A stretch of DNA of 15,993 nt from Akkermansiaceae bacterium UBA7890 (GCA_002501065.1 DLRK01000016.1:27207-43199), one strand, 5' to 3'. Shown: positions 1 to 7,826, counted from the stretch's first letter. The notes: generated by a model from the sequence alone, not told the origin. Translations and numbers: made by a program.

Positions 1-1848
1 GTGAACATCGAGTTCAAGCTCAAGAATATGCTTATCCCGGTGGTCGACTTCGATGACACCACCGTGGAGGAGGCGATCGATTTCCTCCGTCAGCGCGCCC
101 AGGAACTCGACAAGTGGGAACTCGATCCGATCAAGAAGGGGATCAACTTCGTGATCCGCAAGCCGCGTATCGGCGGGGGGGTGCCCGATGCCGAACTGGA
201 CGTGGAAGGCGGTCTCGGCGCCATTGATCCGGGTTCGGCCCGGGTGAAGGAGCTCAAACTGCGCAATGTTCCGCTCGCCAGTGTGCTCCAGTATATCTGT
301 GAGCAGGCCCGCCTGCGCTACAAGGTTGACGATTTTGCGGTGACCCTTCTTCCAATTGGTTCGGCGGAGGGCGAGGATGTCCTCACCCGCAAGTGGAAAG
401 TGCCGCCCACTTTCCTCAACGACATTGGAACGGGTGGTGGCGACGGTGACGGTGGTGGTGAAGTAGATCCCTTTGCCGCTGATGAAGGTCTTGGTAATCG
501 CTCGCTTGCACCGCGTCGTCCCCTCCTGGAGATCCTTAAGGAAGCCGGCATCGACTTCCCTCCCGGATCCTCTGCCCAGTATATCGCGAGCACCTCTACG
601 CTCATTGTAAGTAATACTCCACAGAACCTCGACCTCGTGGACCAGCTGGTGGAGGATATTCTCGGGGGCACGCCCAAGATGATCAGGATCACCACCAAGT
701 TCGTGGAGGTTTCCCAGGAGAACTCCGACGAGCTGAGCTTTGACTGGATCGTGACTCCCTTCGGTCTTGGCGGAGTGATTTCCGAGGAGCTCTTTGCAGG
801 CGGTGGCACCCAGGGCAACGGGCAGGTCCGCACCGGTGCCGACTTCATCAGTCCGGTGGCCTTTACCAATATTCCGGGTATCCCGGCGGCCAGTAATCAG
901 GCCGTGAACAATATTGTGACAGCATCGAATCGAAGCGGGGATACTGCGGTGACCCGCAACAACGTTGATGCGATCCTCAACAACCCGAACCGGAGCGCTC
1001 AGGTTAATCGTCCCGCTCCGGGCATCCTGAGTCTCACCGGTCTCTTCAACAGCGGCCAGGTCCAGATGATCATGAGGGGTCTGGCCCAGAAGAAGGGCAC
1101 TGATATCATGACCGCACCCAGTGTAACGGCCCGTCCGGGACAGAAGGCCACCATCGAGATCATCCGGGAGTTCATTTACCCCACCGAGTATGAGCCGCCG
1201 GAACTGCCCAACCAGGTTGGCGGTGGCTTTGGTGGTAACAACGGAGGTGGCTTCGGTGTTGGTGGCGGTGGTGGTGGTGCCGGAGGCTTTCCGGTTACCC
1301 CGGCCACTCCCACAGCCTTCGAGACCCGCAACACGGGTGTCACCCTGGAGATCGAGCCCAACCTCGGTCCCAATGAGTACGTTATCGACCTGCGCTTTGC
1401 CCCGGAGATCGTCGAGTTTGAGGGCTTCATCAACTACGGCAGCCCGATCACCTCACCAGCCACGGACGCTTTCGGGAATCCGGTCACCGTGACCATTACC
1501 GAGAACCGTATCGAGATGCCCGTCTTCTCCAGTCGCCGGGTCAGCACCGGTATCACCATTTACGACGGTCACACCGTGGCCGTCGGTGGTCTGATGCGTG
1601 AGGATGTGCAGGATGTGGAGGACGGTGTGCCCGTGCTAAGCGACATTCCACTTATCGGTCGCCTCTTCCAGAGCGATGCCCAGAGCCACATCAAGAGCAA
1701 CCTGATCATCTTCGTGACCGCCAACATCATTGATGCCGCTGGTAAGAACTACCGCAAGCCCAACGAGGTGGATCCCAGTGGGAATCCGGTTGATCCGATC
1801 AGCACCGACCTTGGCGGCGGTGGTGACGGGGTGCTTCCGCCGCTTTAG
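1..1848 (+). CDS. Secretin-like outer-membrane protein (GspD/PilQ superfamily), 5' partial
   Basis: Likely subunit of an outer-membrane secretin ring serving a type II secretion or type IV pilus-like machine. The frame is open from the first base. The GTG at position 1 is probably an internal Val codon, because the family normally has a signal peptide and further N-terminal sequence. In window numbering, residues 10-35 (LIPVVDFDDTTVEEAIDFLR) and 75-120 look like N-domains. Residues 220-250 (KMIRITTKFVEVSQ) open the secretin core. The C-terminal core shows VTLEIEPNLG, then VSTGITIYDGHTVAVGGL, then VPVLSDIPLIGRLFQ (543-557) and LIIFVTANI, the typical secretin ending. Two Gly-rich stretches (about 142-155 and 402-430) and a Gly-rich tail look like flexible loops. 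The arrangement resembles the Akkermansia Amuc_1098 secretin, which is family knowledge and not a search result. The gene is closed by a strong terminator. The exact machine cannot be named without the upstream genes. Confidence 0.85.
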   Translation: MNIEFKLKNMLIPVVDFDDTTVEEAIDFLRQRAQELDKWELDPIKKGINFVIRKPRIGGGVPDAELDVEGGLGAIDPGSARVKELKLRNVPLASVLQYICEQARLRYKVDDFAVTLLPIGSAEGEDVLTRKWKVPPTFLNDIGTGGGDGDGGGEVDPFAADEGLGNRSLAPRRPLLEILKEAGIDFPPGSSAQYIASTSTLIVSNTPQNLDLVDQLVEDILGGTPKMIRITTKFVEVSQENSDELSFDWIVTPFGLGGVISEELFAGGGTQGNGQVRTGADFISPVAFTNIPGIPAASNQAVNNIVTASNRSGDTAVTRNNVDAILNNPNRSAQVNRPAPGILSLTGLFNSGQVQMIMRGLAQKKGTDIMTAPSVTARPGQKATIEIIREFIYPTEYEPPELPNQVGGGFGGNNGGGFGVGGGGGGAGGFPVTPATPTAFETRNTGVTLEIEPNLGPNEYVIDLRFAPEIVEFEGFINYGSPITSPATDAFGNPVTVTITENRIEMPVFSSRRVSTGITIYDGHTVAVGGLMREDVQDVEDGVPVLSDIPLIGRLFQSDAQSHIKSNLIIFVTANIIDAAGKNYRKPNEVDPSGNPVDPISTDLGGGGDGVLPPL

Positions 1849-1874
1849 TCCCGAGCCAGCGAATCATTTTCAAG

Positions 1875-1906
1875 AGCCCGGCAGTTTCAACTGTCGGGCT
1901 TTTTTT
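1875..1906 (+). terminator. Intrinsic terminator of the secretin gene
   Basis: A 10-bp stem (AGCCCGGCAG at 1875-1884, CTGTCGGGCT at 1891-1900, one G-U pair) encloses the loop TTTCAA and is followed by an unbroken run of T to 1906. It lies 26 nt after the secretin stop, so it should separate that transcript from the coaE-rho frame. Confidence 0.9.
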
Positions 1907-1939
1907 CGGGCTCCGGTGAGCGCTCGCCATATCCCGCAG

Positions 1940-1974
1940 TTTCAGATTTCAGAATTCAGAGAGTATGCTGAAAT
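1940..1974 (+). promoter_or_regulatory. Heptamer repeats and possible promoter before coaE-rho
   Basis: Three head-to-tail 7-mers (TTTCAGA, TTTCAGA, ATTCAGA) fill 1940-1960, in a short AT-richer stretch of otherwise GC-rich DNA. ATTTCAG at 1946-1952 is also inverted as CTGAAAT at 1968-1974. A possible sigma-70-like pair, TTCAGA (1941-1946) and TATGCT (1964-1969), has a 17-bp spacer, with 4 of 6 consensus matches in each box. The site lies between a strong terminator and the start of the next gene, which is where a promoter is needed. The role is inferred. Confidence 0.35.
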
Positions 1975-2002
1975 CTTGAACACAGAGATCGGAAATCCTC
2001 CC

Positions 2003-4192
2003 ATGCACTTCTTTGCGCTGACGGGTGGTGTGGCCACCGGAAAATCCACCTTTGGGCGGATCCTGCAGAAACTCGTTCCTGCAGCAGTCCTCTTCGATTG
2101 TGATGCATCTGTGAGCCGCCTGCTGGCGAATGAGGAACTTGGAGCTGAAATCGTTGCCGCCCTTGGCAGGGAGGTAGGGGGAGAGGGTCCGGGGGGGGTG
2201 GACCGCACCCGGTTGCGTGAGCTGGTTTTTCGTGACCGGGAGGGTCGCAAGCTGTTGGAGAGCATTCTGCATCCCCGGGTGCGGGAGGAATGTCTTGAGT
2301 TACATCGTGAAACTGCTACCAGTGGCCTGTCGCCCTTGTTCGTCGCGGACGTTCCGCTCCTCTTCGAAAGCGGATTCGACTTTGGATACGAGCGCTCTCT
2401 TCTGGTCGCCACCACCCGTGAGACCCAGCTGGTTCGCCTCAAATCCCGCAACGGATACGACGACACCCTTGTGGAGGCCATTCTTGCCGCCCAACTCCCC
2501 ATCATGGAGAAGGTGAGGCGTGCGGATGTGGTTTTCTGGAACGAAGGACCGGAGGAGGTTCTTCGCCACCAGATCTCCCGCTTCCTTTTGACCCTTGATC
2601 TTGATCCCGATCCCGATTCGATGGCTGCCAAGAAGAAAAGCCCCAGGAAAAAGACTGCCGCCAAGAAGGCTGCCAGTAAAACGAAGGGTAGTGCCAGGAA
2701 GAAGGGCACCGCTCTCAAGTCCGCCAAGAAGGCGGTCCCGAAGAAGAGTGCCCGGTCTGCGGAAGAAGGGAAGGACGAGGAGCAGCAGGCAAGGGAACTT
2801 GAAGTGGTGGTGGAGAGCGCGGAGGAAGCCGTGGCAGGAGGGATGGAATCCGGGGATGCCGGTGTTTCTCCGCCGCGGGAAGAAAAGCAGTCCGGGGAGA
2901 CCATTCCGAAACCCGAGCCGGAACCTTCCTACGATGTTCCCGAGGGCATCGATGTGAACGAGTTTCGGGAGCATTCGCTCGCCTCTCTTCTGGAGACTGC
3001 GGCCGAGTATCCCATCAAGACCAACAGCGCGGCCGGAAAGAGCGCGCTGATCTTCGAATTGCTCTCTTTCTATGCCAAGCATGGCACAATTCTTGAAGCG
3101 GAAGGCATCCTGGAGCAGGCCAAGGAGAATTATGCCATGTTGCGTGATCCCAAGCGCAGCTTCCGCACTTCACCCGATGACTTCTACATCGGAGGGAATC
3201 TCCTCAAGCAGCACGGACTGCGGGCCGGCCAGCACATCAGAGTCAGGCTGCGTGCTCCCCGCGATCGCGACAAGTATCTTTCCGCTCTCGAAGTCCTCAC
3301 CGTGGAGGGAGCGCCGGCGGAAGAGTTCAATGCCCCCAAGCCCTTTGATCAGTTGACCTCGCTCTTTCCGGAAGACCGGTTCGTGCTGGAGCGTCCCTCC
3401 GCCATGGCAGTAAGGCTCATTGATATCGTGGCTCCTCTCGGGAAGGGACAGCGGGGACTGATTGTGGCGCCTCCCCGGGGTGGGAAGACCATCCTCCTGA
3501 AGGAGATCGCCAAGTCCATCGCAGCCAATCATCCGGAGACCAAGCTCATCATTCTTCTCCTTGATGAGCGTCCCGAGGAAGTGACGGATTTCGAGGAGAC
3601 GGTGGATGCTGAAGTCTTCAGCTCCACCTTCGATGAACCCTCCAAGCGTCACGCCCAGGTTTCAGACCTGGTTCTCGAACGAGCCCGGAGGCTGGTCGAA
3701 CTGGGGCAGGATGTGGTCATCCTCCTCGACAGCCTGACCCGGCTGGCTCGCGGCTACAACAATTCGCAGCGGGGAGGAGGACCCGTCGGCACCGGGGGGC
3801 TCAGTCCCAATGCCCTGCAGAAGTCACGCAAGTTTTTCGGGGCCGCCCGGAACGTGGAAGAGGGGGGGAGTCTCACGATCGTGGCAACCTGTCTCGTCGA
3901 GACCGAGAGTCGCATGGATGACATCATCTTCGAGGAGCTCAAGGGGACCGGTAACATGGAGATCCTCCTTGATCGCGAACTTGCCGAGAGCCGTATTTAT
4001 CCAGCCATTCATATTCCACAGAGTGGAACCCGCAACGATGACCGGCTTTACCACCCGGACGAAATGGAGAAGGTTATCGAGATCCGGCGGGCCCTCACCA
4101 CCCTCCCGATCGGGGAGGCCCTGGAGACCCTGCTCAGGCAACTGGCCAAGAATTCGAGCAACGCGGAACTCCTCATGCGGGGTATGATTTAA
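2003..4192 (+). CDS. Dephospho-CoA kinase fused to transcription termination factor Rho (CoaE-Rho, 729 aa)
   Basis: One open frame carries two complete proteins. Residues 1-206 are CoaE, which phosphorylates dephospho-CoA in the last step of CoA synthesis: P-loop GGVATGKS (8-15), FDCD (31-34), LHPRV and ADVPLLFESGFDF. Residue 207 is a Met at 2621, where a separate Rho would begin. A Lys/Ala-rich stretch (207 to about 250) and an acidic stretch (about 255-310) lead into Rho, the hexameric RNA helicase ending transcription: Rho N-domain from about 317, RNA-binding fold about 365-430, Walker A APPRGGKT (489-496), LLDERPEEV with catalytic Glu about 522, Walker B VVILLDS ending at Asp576, GTGNME loop, arginine finger in SGTR (Arg677). 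The start ATG at 2003 lies just before the kinase's first strand, 8 nt after a weak GGAA. Frame continuity before 2003 into the secretin gene is chance. No Shine-Dalgarno precedes 2621, which favours a true fusion. A separately started Rho or a sequencing artefact remains possible. Confidence 0.85.
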   Translation: MHFFALTGGVATGKSTFGRILQKLVPAAVLFDCDASVSRLLANEELGAEIVAALGREVGGEGPGGVDRTRLRELVFRDREGRKLLESILHPRVREECLELHRETATSGLSPLFVADVPLLFESGFDFGYERSLLVATTRETQLVRLKSRNGYDDTLVEAILAAQLPIMEKVRRADVVFWNEGPEEVLRHQISRFLLTLDLDPDPDSMAAKKKSPRKKTAAKKAASKTKGSARKKGTALKSAKKAVPKKSARSAEEGKDEEQQARELEVVVESAEEAVAGGMESGDAGVSPPREEKQSGETIPKPEPEPSYDVPEGIDVNEFREHSLASLLETAAEYPIKTNSAAGKSALIFELLSFYAKHGTILEAEGILEQAKENYAMLRDPKRSFRTSPDDFYIGGNLLKQHGLRAGQHIRVRLRAPRDRDKYLSALEVLTVEGAPAEEFNAPKPFDQLTSLFPEDRFVLERPSAMAVRLIDIVAPLGKGQRGLIVAPPRGGKTILLKEIAKSIAANHPETKLIILLLDERPEEVTDFEETVDAEVFSSTFDEPSKRHAQVSDLVLERARRLVELGQDVVILLDSLTRLARGYNNSQRGGGPVGTGGLSPNALQKSRKFFGAARNVEEGGSLTIVATCLVETESRMDDIIFEELKGTGNMEILLDRELAESRIYPAIHIPQSGTRNDDRLYHPDEMEKVIEIRRALTTLPIGEALETLLRQLAKNSSNAELLMRGMI
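2594..2617 (+). repeat. Hexanucleotide tandem repeat at the CoaE-Rho junction
   Basis: Four in-frame 6-bp units, CTTGAT twice then CCCGAT twice, encode alternating Leu/Pro-Asp at the very end of the CoaE part. They sit one codon before the Met at which Rho would start. Each change of one unit adds or removes two residues without breaking the frame. Confidence 0.7.
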
Positions 4193-4209
4193 AGTCAATT
4201 TTCAGGCCC

Positions 4210-4228
4210 TTGTGGCCCGGGGCCACAA
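4210..4228 (+). other. GC-rich hairpin after rho
   Basis: A perfect 8-bp stem (TTGTGGCC / GGCCACAA) with the loop CGG lies 17 nt after the rho stop. No T-run follows on either strand, so it is not a classical intrinsic terminator. It could protect the 3' end of the transcript or mark a factor-dependent stop. Confidence 0.5.
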
Positions 4229-4274
4229 ATGCAGCATGGTTGACACCCCCTGCCACTACATTGCGGGTACAGTG

Positions 4275-4297
4275 TTTTCGAAAATCTGCTTGCAGAT
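4275..4297 (+). promoter_or_regulatory. Two abutting palindromes upstream of the giant exported protein
   Basis: TTTTCGAAAA (4275-4284) is a perfect 10-bp palindrome. It runs directly into ATCTGC-TT-GCAGAT (4284-4297), an inverted repeat with 6-bp arms. They lie 33 to 56 nt before the ATG at 4331, where an operator or a 5'-leader hairpin would act. No regulator gene is adjacent and the function is inferred. Confidence 0.4.
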
Positions 4298-4330
4298 GTG
4301 AGGATATGCACCGAAAAAGAGGTCGTTCCC

Positions 4331-7300
4331 ATGCCTACGAACACACCCAAGTCCCTTCTCGCGGCCGCGCTGCTCTTCGCGCCCGCTCTTTCTCCGGCTG
4401 AGACGCTCTCCTTCGTGAACACGAAGGAGTGGCGGCAGGTTGGGCTCGAGACGCTTCTCTACCTGGGCGGCGAGACCAATATGTTCTTTGTTGATGGGTT
4501 CTGGGAACTCTCGGGATGCGGACATCCTTCTCTCTCAATTATCGGTCCGAATCTCTTCTGTCCCCTGGGAACTACCGGGTTTATTGCGCAGGGCGATATC
4601 GATGGCGATGGAGTGAACGACCAGGGGTCGTTCTGGTCCGTTCAATCCATAACGCCGGCGTCGGCAGTGGAGCCTTTCCGGTCGGACCTCTTCAGACTGG
4701 TCTCCGCGCCTCCTTCCGGATTCACCCAGATTCTTCGCGGAACGGATGGGGATGTTTCTGCTATCTTTGATGTGCAGGACTACAGTGTAGTAGTCTGGTA
4801 TGACGTGCTGGGTGGGATTGTGGATGACTTCGAGGTGACCCAGTATCAGGCCTTGCGCTCCTATGGACCCGGCAAACAGGAATTGGATCGGCACTACTGG
4901 GACGTCCCCTGGGGACCATACAAGTTTGCCCTGCCCGCCCTTGTTCCGAGCAGCTCTCCACTGGAACCCGGGGAACTTGTTTATCCAGTGGATCATCTGG
5001 TCACTCCCGACGCCTATTCTGGACGTGGCATGGTTCCGCAGGGATGGCGGAATATCAACGAGGAATGGGGTCTGGAGGGCTCGCTGGAATTCGACCCTCG
5101 CACGTTTTATGACTTCAAGTGGGGTGGACTGAGCGGGAACAACACGTTGGAGTCGGACGTTCTCCTCTACTCGATGCGTGGCAATCAGTATATCAATGGG
5201 AATGGCATCGAGGCTACTGCGTATGCACAGGATACGATCGCTCGGGGCACGGTCACTGGTCTCTCCTGCTTTAACACCATCACGACGAACCTCAATCTGG
5301 ATAACACCCTGGAACAGGGAAAGATCTACGAACTGACCTTCACTACCGGCCGTCTGGCAGGCACGGAAGATGGGATTCAGTATCCGGTCACCAGTTTCGG
5401 GGACTCGGGGGATATCTCGGTCTTAAGGGTAGTGGCCCGGGACGAGGGGTATACCTGGGAGGAGGCAAAGGATGCTGCAGAATCGGCAGGCGGGAGGTTG
5501 GCCGTCCTCAATACCCAGGGGAAGATTGATTTCGTTAATGAGCAGTTGCTCGTGGCTGGCCTGGACACTGCGGAAGGGGAGTGGCCTTCGATGTGGATCG
5601 GGTTGAGCGATAGCGCGGAGGAAGGTGAATGGCAGTGGGTCACAGGGGAACCGCTGACGGACGAGAATTGGAGTTCCGGCAGCCCTGCAGGAGAGATCAT
5701 CTTTGAGGACGACTTTGAAGACGACGAGGGCTGGGCCCCGGAAGTGAATGACGCGTTAGGTAATACCGAGTGGGTGCGGGTCGAACTCGTCGATGACGAC
5801 GGAGCCTCAAACACCGTGTGGACCACGAACGAGGAATTTTACGGACCAGAATCCGATATCTCACTGCTCTCACCACCCCTCGACTTCACCGACTTCCCGG
5901 GAGGGGAGTTGACCTTCCAGGCGATCCGGGATGCGGACGCTGCCGAGGACATTGCGTTTGTCCGCTTCATTCAAAACGCTGATGAGCAACTGGGGCCTAC
6001 TCTTGTTATCGACATGACCGTCTTCGACGCCGCATTCGTGACTTTGGCCGCTCAGGTCCCACCCGAGGTCATTGGCGAGAATGATGTCCAGATCGAATTC
6101 ACCTTCAGAAGTGATGCCAGCGAAGATTTCTTCTCAGGGCTCACAATCGATAATATCGTCGTGCGGGTTCAGGACGGATCGGTGATCGAAAACTCTCGTG
6201 ATCATGCCCATATCCCGGAAGGTCAGGTTATTGATGACGATCTCGTGGTTACCGGATCGGTGCCGGAGTGGGTTGATGAAGATGGTTCCGAGAAGTTGAA
6301 TGCCTTCCTCCTTGAGATCCCCCTTCTTAACAGCAATGAGATCGTGCTTCCGAGTGTGAATGATTTAACCGGTGGCGTGGTTACCGGGAGCGTCGTTGCC
6401 GCGGACGAATTCACTCTGGAGACCAATCGCAGCCTGGGGGATCCAGAGTGTCTGGTAGCGGGGCAGACCTACCGCCTTGAGATTACCAGTGGGGCACTCG
6501 CCGGCGAAGAGCGGTTTCCTGTTACCTTATGGGACGGATTTAACCTGTCGACCGAAGGTGCTGTCGATGTGAATGGCCAGCCTGAACCCCCGCTCCCCTT
6601 CGGTGAAGAGCTCATCGGCACCAGGTTCGTCCTCACCCCGGAGAATGTGGAGGCAATATTCACGGTGGAATACGTTGGTCGTCACTTTCTGGAGGCCAGC
6701 GATGCTTTCGGTGATCCCTCCGACTTCTCCCTCCTCGTGCGCGGGGGTGATTATCGCATCGAGATTCTCACCGGTGAACTGGCAGGGACCTCGGACAGCG
6801 TTCGGAACTGGGGATTTCCCACCAACGCCTACCTTGAGACGGAAACGGACTTGTTCGGAAAGCTGCAACCAGAGGACACCTTCAGGATCGACCTGCTCCA
6901 GCCACCCCGGATCAGCATTTCGATGGGAGATGAATTCACTATCGGCCAGACTTTCGAAGACTGGATCCAGGACAAATATGATGCAGGAGAAGTATTGGCC
7001 GTTTCGGCAGAGATTCTTGAGGCCGATCCTCTCTTTGGGGGCTATGGGATCCTCGCCATACCTGAACTCGTGGTGGACGCTGGCCTCTTTGGTCCCCTGT
7101 ATGCCGTTGCACGGGAGAAAGCGATTGTCTTTCCTCCCTATCCGATTGAGACACCAGTCGGCGACCGGAATCAGTTCATTCTGGGAACCCTGGACAATCA
7201 CTATGAACTGGGGCCCTTCTTTTTCAATCCTGGCGACTCGGTGGACGCTACCTTGAATATTAATCGTTCCAGTATGAGTAGCCAAACGACAGTGGATGCG

Positions 7301-7768
7301 GGGTCCTACATGCTGTCTTTCCAGGTGAAGTTCATTGATACCTATGAGGGCTTTGCGATTCTTGGAGGTCTTGCGGGTGATGAGGGTTTCCCCTTCGCCA
7401 CTCCCAGTTCGGAGCGGGCTCCTGATTATGATTTCGACGGGGATGGTGCTTCCAACCTGCTTGAATACGCACTGCAGAGCGATGTGGCAGATGCCCAGAC
7501 CAGGCCGGTATTCCAATACGCTCTCGACGAAGAGGCGGGGAGCTGTACGGCCAGCTTGACGAAACGCCCCTTCACGGGAACCAGCCTTGCCTACGCCTTT
7601 GAATACAGCACGGATCTGCGCACTTGGACGACCATCTCGGAAAACGATCCCATCTTTGAAATCGTACAGGATAATGAGACAACCTTGGAGGTCTCCAATC
7701 TGGCGGCCTTTCCGGGACAGCTGGCAGCTCCCGCCTGCTTCCTGCGGGTAAGGGTTGAAATCCGGTAG
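4331..7768 (+). CDS. Large exported multidomain protein with split C-type lectin-like domain, 1145 aa
   Basis: Probably a secreted or surface-bound protein that binds carbohydrate or calcium. The start at 4331 has an AAGAGG ribosome site 8 nt upstream and opens a signal peptide (Lys, then LLAAALLFAPALS, cleavage near residue 24). A calcium-loop-like DIDGDGVND lies at 89-97. A repeat module (Y-x-L-x-TTG-x-LAGT, then PVT) occurs near 310-357, again near 682-737, and in weaker form near 787-834. Residues about 366-455 match the first half of a C-type lectin fold (TWEEAKDAAESAGG, LAVLNT, WIGLSD, WQWVTGEPL, NWSSGSP). About 456-612 looks like a MAM/jelly-roll beta-sandwich starting FEDDFEDDEGW and ending TIDNIVVRV. 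About 618-664 (WVDEDGSEKLNAFLLEI) looks like the second lectin half. The C-terminus (from about 1030) has DYDFDGDGASNLLEYAL, then YSTDLRTWT and a final FLRVRV, a module common at the ends of verrucomicrobial exported proteins. The ligand is unknown and no enzyme motif was seen. Confidence 0.8.
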   Translation: MPTNTPKSLLAAALLFAPALSPAETLSFVNTKEWRQVGLETLLYLGGETNMFFVDGFWELSGCGHPSLSIIGPNLFCPLGTTGFIAQGDIDGDGVNDQGSFWSVQSITPASAVEPFRSDLFRLVSAPPSGFTQILRGTDGDVSAIFDVQDYSVVVWYDVLGGIVDDFEVTQYQALRSYGPGKQELDRHYWDVPWGPYKFALPALVPSSSPLEPGELVYPVDHLVTPDAYSGRGMVPQGWRNINEEWGLEGSLEFDPRTFYDFKWGGLSGNNTLESDVLLYSMRGNQYINGNGIEATAYAQDTIARGTVTGLSCFNTITTNLNLDNTLEQGKIYELTFTTGRLAGTEDGIQYPVTSFGDSGDISVLRVVARDEGYTWEEAKDAAESAGGRLAVLNTQGKIDFVNEQLLVAGLDTAEGEWPSMWIGLSDSAEEGEWQWVTGEPLTDENWSSGSPAGEIIFEDDFEDDEGWAPEVNDALGNTEWVRVELVDDDGASNTVWTTNEEFYGPESDISLLSPPLDFTDFPGGELTFQAIRDADAAEDIAFVRFIQNADEQLGPTLVIDMTVFDAAFVTLAAQVPPEVIGENDVQIEFTFRSDASEDFFSGLTIDNIVVRVQDGSVIENSRDHAHIPEGQVIDDDLVVTGSVPEWVDEDGSEKLNAFLLEIPLLNSNEIVLPSVNDLTGGVVTGSVVAADEFTLETNRSLGDPECLVAGQTYRLEITSGALAGEERFPVTLWDGFNLSTEGAVDVNGQPEPPLPFGEELIGTRFVLTPENVEAIFTVEYVGRHFLEASDAFGDPSDFSLLVRGGDYRIEILTGELAGTSDSVRNWGFPTNAYLETETDLFGKLQPEDTFRIDLLQPPRISISMGDEFTIGQTFEDWIQDKYDAGEVLAVSAEILEADPLFGGYGILAIPELVVDAGLFGPLYAVAREKAIVFPPYPIETPVGDRNQFILGTLDNHYELGPFFFNPGDSVDATLNINRSSMSSQTTVDAGSYMLSFQVKFIDTYEGFAILGGLAGDEGFPFATPSSERAPDYDFDGDGASNLLEYALQSDVADAQTRPVFQYALDEEAGSCTASLTKRPFTGTSLAYAFEYSTDLRTWTTISENDPIFEIVQDNETTLEVSNLAAFPGQLAAPACFLRVRVEIR

Positions 7769-7802
7769 AGGCCCTTGCCAGCGCCCCTCGAACATTCTGA
7801 AC

Positions 7803-7826
7803 TGGCACGACCTGTGGGTCGTGCCA
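7803..7826 (+). terminator. Hairpin, probable terminator of the giant exported protein gene
   Basis: A perfect 10-bp stem (TGGCACGACC / GGTCGTGCCA) with the loop TGTG lies 34 nt after the stop codon. The following bases (TTCTGTTATG) are only modestly T-rich, so it may be a weak intrinsic terminator. Confidence 0.55.

Noticed and set aside
1209..1290. GGT-rich simple sequence in the secretin gene
   Set aside because: It is in-frame Gly coding for a flexible loop, with mixed Gly codons and other residues between, so it is protein-driven and not a true microsatellite.
1730..2002. Upstream extension of the CoaE-Rho frame into the secretin gene
   Set aside because: It overlaps the secretin gene end and runs across the strong terminator at 1875-1906, and CoaE proteins start where residue 1 is placed at 2003.
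4240..4273. TTGACA (4240-4245) as a -35 box for the giant exported protein
   Set aside because: The -35 match is perfect, but the only -10-like hexamers (TACATT at 4257 and TACAGT at 4268) give spacers of 11 or 22 bp, outside the working range.
6527..7795. Minus-strand open frame of 422 codons over the giant exported protein
   Set aside because: It is antisense to a gene with signal peptide and domain evidence. Its translation shows no domain pattern, signal peptide or ribosome site.
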